From contig JADLEG010000280.1 in the NCBI GenBank assembly GCA_020846275.1, positions 1 through 58,089 on the forward strand: DNA of 58,089 nucleotides, given 5' to 3'. Within the stretch, counting starts at the first letter, position 1. The number at the start of each line of letters is the position of its first letter. The notes below the pieces were generated by a model. The model did not search any database and had not been told where the DNA came from. It saw only the letters and a list, made by a program, of their open reading frames with translations. The position numbers and the translations under genes are program-made. Origin of the DNA: Alphaproteobacteria bacterium. GTDB taxonomy: Bacteria > Pseudomonadota > Alphaproteobacteria > JAEULC01. Of this stretch, positions 55,246 to 58,089 are shown piece after piece.

Positions 55246-55260
55246 AAGCCCGAGGCCACG

Positions 55261-55285
55261 AGCGGGGCGGGTCGGCCGCCCCGCT
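55261..55285 (+). terminator. Perfect hairpin between the binding-protein and ligase genes
   Basis: AGCGGGGCGG (55261-55270), loop GTCGG, CCGCCCCGCT (55276-55285): a perfect 10-bp stem 15 bp after the stop. There is no T-run after it, so it may be an attenuator or RNA-stability element rather than a full terminator. It separates the binding-protein gene from the ligase gene. Confidence 0.5.
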
Positions 55286-55306
55286 GCCCATTCCGACAGG
55301 AGCATC

Positions 55307-56947
55307 ATGTCCCGAGCCGAGATCCTGGCGCGGCCGATCGCGCCCTTCGCCGAGCGCACGCGGCTGATCGAGGCCGAGGCTTTGCCGCGCAATATCGGCG
55401 CGCTGCTCGACGCCGCGGCCGACGCCGTGCCCGATCACGCGGCGCTGCATTTCATCGACAGCGGCGAGACCTTCACCTACCGCGCGCTGCGCGACGACGT
55501 GGCCCGGCTGGTCAACGGGCTTCTGTCGATCGGCGTCGGGCGCGGCACGCATGTCGCGATCATGCTGCCCAACATCCCGGAATGGCCGCTCACCTGGCTG
55601 GCGGCGGCGCGCATCGGCGCGGTGGTGGTGCCGGTCAACACGCGCAATACCGCGCGGGAGCTGCACTACGCGCTCGACGACGCCGAGGCCGACTACCTGG
55701 TGATCCACCGGGATTTCCTGCCGGTGCTCGACGCCATCGCCGCGCCGCCGCCACGGATCGCCGGGCGCGTGATCGTCGCCGGCGGCGAGCCCGGCCCGCA
55801 CCGTCGCTGGCGCGACCTGGTCGAGGGGTTCGCGGCGAGCTTGCCGTCCCTGCCCGAGCCCGGGCTCGATGATCTGGTCAACATCCAGTACACCTCGGGA
55901 TCGACCGGCTATCCCAAGGGCTGCCTGTTGTCGCACCGCTACTGGCTGCAATGCGCCAAGGCGCATTCCGCGGGCGACGGCCAGTCCTATCCGCGCGCGC
56001 TGGCGCCGACGCCGTTTTTCTACATGACGCCGCAATGGCTGGTGCTGTTCGCCTTCTTCCAGCGCGGCACGCTCTACGTGGCGGCGCGGCAGAGCGGCAG
56101 CAAGTTCATGGACTGGGTCCGGCGCTACCGGATCAATTTCTGCCTGTTCCCAGGCGCCGCCTTCAAGCAGCCGCCGCATCCGCTCGACGCCGAGAACGAA
56201 TTGACGCGTGTCAGCATCTACGGTTTTCCGCGCCAGGCCCAGGCGGAACTCGAGCGGCGCTTCGATATCGTGGCGCGCGAGGCCTTCGGCATGACCGAGA
56301 TCGGCGCCGGCCTGTCCGTGCCGCTGGAGGCCGAGGACATGACCGGCTCGGGCTCGGTCGGCCGGCCGGCGCCGTTCCGCGAGTGCCGCATCGCCGATCC
56401 GGCGGGCAACACGCTGCCGCCCGGCGAGGTGGGCGAGCTTCTGTTCCGCGGGCCGGGCATGTTGCAGGGCTACTACCGCAATTCCGCGGCGACCGCCGCG
56501 GCGTTCCACGGGGAATGGTTCCGCTCGGGCGACCTGGCGCGCCAGGACGACCGCGGCAACTACTACATCGTCGGCCGCGCCAAGGACATGATCCGCCGCG
56601 CGGGCGAGAACATCGCGGCGTTCGAGGTGGAGCAGGTGGCCGGCAGCCTCAAGGGCATCGCCGAGGTCGCGGCCGTCGCGGTGCCCGACGATCTGCGCGG
56701 CGAAGAGGTCAAGATCTTCGTCGTGCTGCAGCAGGGTTACACGCGCCAGACGCTGGGGCCGGAGGCGATCTGGGCGCACTGCGCGGCGGGGCTTGCCAGC
56801 TTCAAGGTGCCGCGCTTCATCGAATACCGCGATGCCCCGCTGCCGCGCACCGGCTCGGACAAGATCGACAAGGTGGCGCTGAAGCAGGCGGCGGCCGATC
56901 CGCGCGCGGGCTGCGCCGATCGGCTGGAGAAGGTCGGCGCGCGGTAA
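55307..56947 (+). CDS. Acyl-CoA ligase (class I adenylate-forming enzyme)
   Basis: 546 residues. P-loop YTSGSTGYPKG (AMP-binding signature), EAFGMTEIGAG (A5), WFRSGDLARQDDRGNYYIVG (A7/A8) and the C-terminal catalytic Lys in PRTGSDKIDKVAL. Such enzymes activate a carboxylic acid as an acyl-AMP and transfer it to CoA. By family the substrates range over short-chain, aromatic and carnitine-like acids. Start ATG at 55307 after GACAGGAGC. Its cluster with two amidohydrolases suggests activation of an acid freed by amide cleavage. This is inference. Confidence 0.92.
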   Translation: MSRAEILARPIAPFAERTRLIEAEALPRNIGALLDAAADAVPDHAALHFIDSGETFTYRALRDDVARLVNGLLSIGVGRGTHVAIMLPNIPEWPLTWLAAARIGAVVVPVNTRNTARELHYALDDAEADYLVIHRDFLPVLDAIAAPPPRIAGRVIVAGGEPGPHRRWRDLVEGFAASLPSLPEPGLDDLVNIQYTSGSTGYPKGCLLSHRYWLQCAKAHSAGDGQSYPRALAPTPFFYMTPQWLVLFAFFQRGTLYVAARQSGSKFMDWVRRYRINFCLFPGAAFKQPPHPLDAENELTRVSIYGFPRQAQAELERRFDIVAREAFGMTEIGAGLSVPLEAEDMTGSGSVGRPAPFRECRIADPAGNTLPPGEVGELLFRGPGMLQGYYRNSAATAAAFHGEWFRSGDLARQDDRGNYYIVGRAKDMIRRAGENIAAFEVEQVAGSLKGIAEVAAVAVPDDLRGEEVKIFVVLQQGYTRQTLGPEAIWAHCAAGLASFKVPRFIEYRDAPLPRTGSDKIDKVALKQAAADPRAGCADRLEKVGAR

Positions 56948-57010
56948 CGCGGGGCCGCTCGCCTTCCGCCATCGCCGGATATACGCTCGCCTCGAAGCAG
57001 GGGAGGGGCA

Positions 57011-58089
57011 ATGGCCGAGCGCACCACCGTCATCCGCAATGCCGACTACGTCGTCGCCTGGAACGAGGCGGCGAAGACGCATGAATACCTCACGGGCGCC
57101 GATCTGGCGTTCCGCGGGCGCGACATCGTGTTCGTGGGGAAGGGCTGGAAGGACAAGGCGGATAGCGAGATCGACGGGCGGGGAAAAATGCTGATCCCCG
57201 GCTTGGTCAACGTGCATTCGCATCCCAGCTCCGAGCCGGCGAACAAGGGGCTGCTGGAGGAGCTGGGCAGCCCCGGCCTGGGGCAGAGCTCGCTCTACGA
57301 GTTCATGCCGATCTTCCGCATCGCGCCCGAGGCGGCGGCGGCGGCCACGTGCGTCGCCATGGCCGAGTTGCTGCAGAGCGGGGTCACGACGATCTGCGAC
57401 CTGTCGCTGGCGCGCCCGGGCTGGGCCGACGACCTGGCCGGCACCGGCATTCGCGCCGTGCTGTGCCCGATGTTCCGTTCGGCCAGCTGGCGCACCGACG
57501 ACGGGCATTCGGTCACGTACCAGTGGGACGAGAAGGCGGGCGAGAAGGCGCTGGCCACGGCGCTCGATACCATCGACCGCGCCAGGCAGCATCCGAGCGG
57601 CCGCGTCGGCGGCATCCTGGGCCCATCGCAGATCGACACCTGCACCGCCGGCCTCTTGAAGGACGCACGCGACGAGGCCAAGCGCCGTGGCGTGCCGATC
57701 CAGCTGCATGCGGCGCAAAGCCTGGTGGAGTTCAACGAAATAACGCGGCGGCACGGCAGGACGCCGATCGAATGGCTCGATTCGCTGGGGTTGCTCGGTC
57801 CCGACCTGGTGATCGGCCACGGCATTTTCCTGAACGACCATCCCTGGGTGAAATGGCCGCATGCCGACGATTTCCGGCGGCTGGCCGCGTCGGGCGCGCA
57901 GGTGGCGCATTGTCCGACCGTGTTCGCGCGGCGCGGCATCGCGCTCAATACGCTGGGGCGCTACATGGACGCGGGCATCACGTGCGGCATCGGCACCGAT
58001 ACCTTCCCGCACAACATGATCGACGAGCTGCGCAACGCCTGCTACGCGGGCCGCGTGATTGCCGGCAACTTCAAGGCGGTGTCGACCGC
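57011..58089 (+). CDS. Metal-dependent amidohydrolase, TRZ/ATZ type, truncated by the window end
   Basis: 359 residues are visible and the frame runs off the right edge. Zinc ligands: HSH at H69 and H71 (VNVHSHPSSEP), H233 (QLHAAQ), H270 (VIGHGIFLND), D330 (GIGTDTFPHN). All four ligand positions are present and correctly ordered, so this is likely active, unlike the first amidohydrolase of the cluster. The type deaminates or hydrolyses heterocyclic or aminated compounds, as in atrazine chlorohydrolase or cytosine deaminase. Start ATG at 57011 with GGGAGGGG site. The downstream end and operon are unknown. Confidence 0.9.
   Translation, partial: MAERTTVIRNADYVVAWNEAAKTHEYLTGADLAFRGRDIVFVGKGWKDKADSEIDGRGKMLIPGLVNVHSHPSSEPANKGLLEELGSPGLGQSSLYEFMPIFRIAPEAAAAATCVAMAELLQSGVTTICDLSLARPGWADDLAGTGIRAVLCPMFRSASWRTDDGHSVTYQWDEKAGEKALATALDTIDRARQHPSGRVGGILGPSQIDTCTAGLLKDARDEAKRRGVPIQLHAAQSLVEFNEITRRHGRTPIEWLDSLGLLGPDLVIGHGIFLNDHPWVKWPHADDFRRLAASGAQVAHCPTVFARRGIALNTLGRYMDAGITCGIGTDTFPHNMIDELRNACYAGRVIAGNFKAVST

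Overview
The window is a high-GC stretch of an alphaproteobacterial chromosome. Evidence for this includes an NDUFA12-type complex I accessory gene beside MlaD and DUF2155 genes, a B12-dependent ribonucleotide reductase start, Irr/ICE-like boxes in front of katG, a Tim44-like protein and the style of the housekeeping genes. Coding density is high. Many neighbouring genes overlap by 4 bp (GTGA or ATGA) and several starts are GTG or TTG. I see no rRNA, tRNA, CRISPR array, prophage or intact insertion sequence. A Rhodospirillales/Reyranella-like heterotroph would fit, but the genus cannot be fixed from this sequence alone.

Layout. 1-3.3 kb: 5' end of nrdJ with NrdR-like boxes, a DMT permease coupled to a DUF6352 gene, and a MOSC gene cut off by a MazE/MazF-type toxin-antitoxin pair. 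3.4-7.6 kb: two tandem paralogues, each fusing a polytopic GT-C-like membrane domain to a periplasmic endonuclease/exonuclease/phosphatase (EEP) domain. The two EEP domains have lost opposite halves of the catalytic set. This is the best candidate for an undescribed system. 7.7-11.1 kb: a Tim44-like protein, two 50-residue proteins, DUF1993, and a divergent TetR/SDR pair with operator repeats. 11.2-13.5 kb: NDUFA12, three tandem MlaD paralogues and DUF2155. 13.6-17.7 kb: purB, a Uup-type ABC-F ATPase and a HAD hydrolase. 17.8-22.2 kb: class II aldolase/adducin protein, a TRAP transporter (dctPQM) and a divergent Lrp regulator. 22.3-29 kb: ureohydrolase, D-2-hydroxyacid dehydrogenase, a PEP-CTERM exported protein, greA and carB.

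29.3-36.5 kb: an ACAD10/11-like pair (acyl-CoA dehydrogenase plus phosphotransferase), a larE-larB-hydroxyacid dehydrogenase operon without larC or larA beside it, and convergent tcuA-tcuB for tricarballylate oxidation. 36.7-44.4 kb: katG with two Irr-like boxes, a Rieske oxygenase, a type III glutamine synthetase-like ligase, an SMP-30 lactonase and an aldehyde dehydrogenase. 44.8-53 kb: a PAS_5 protein overlapping an unknown acyltransferase-like gene tail to tail, SDR, DMT permease, a 1197-residue double ABC exporter in one chain, a frameshifted cupin gene, and an ArsR/AHSA1 pair with a clear operator. 53.3-58.1 kb: an amidohydrolase-superfamily protein lacking the usual metal ligands, a periplasmic binding protein, an acyl-CoA ligase and a metal-dependent amidohydrolase cut by the window end, all on the plus strand.

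A family of palindromic intergenic repeats of about 110 bp with conserved arms occurs four times, and two further repeat types occur at 20.3 and 23.3 kb. The gene content describes a heterotroph specialised in small organic acids, amines and amides, with many transporters and single-step oxidoreductases.
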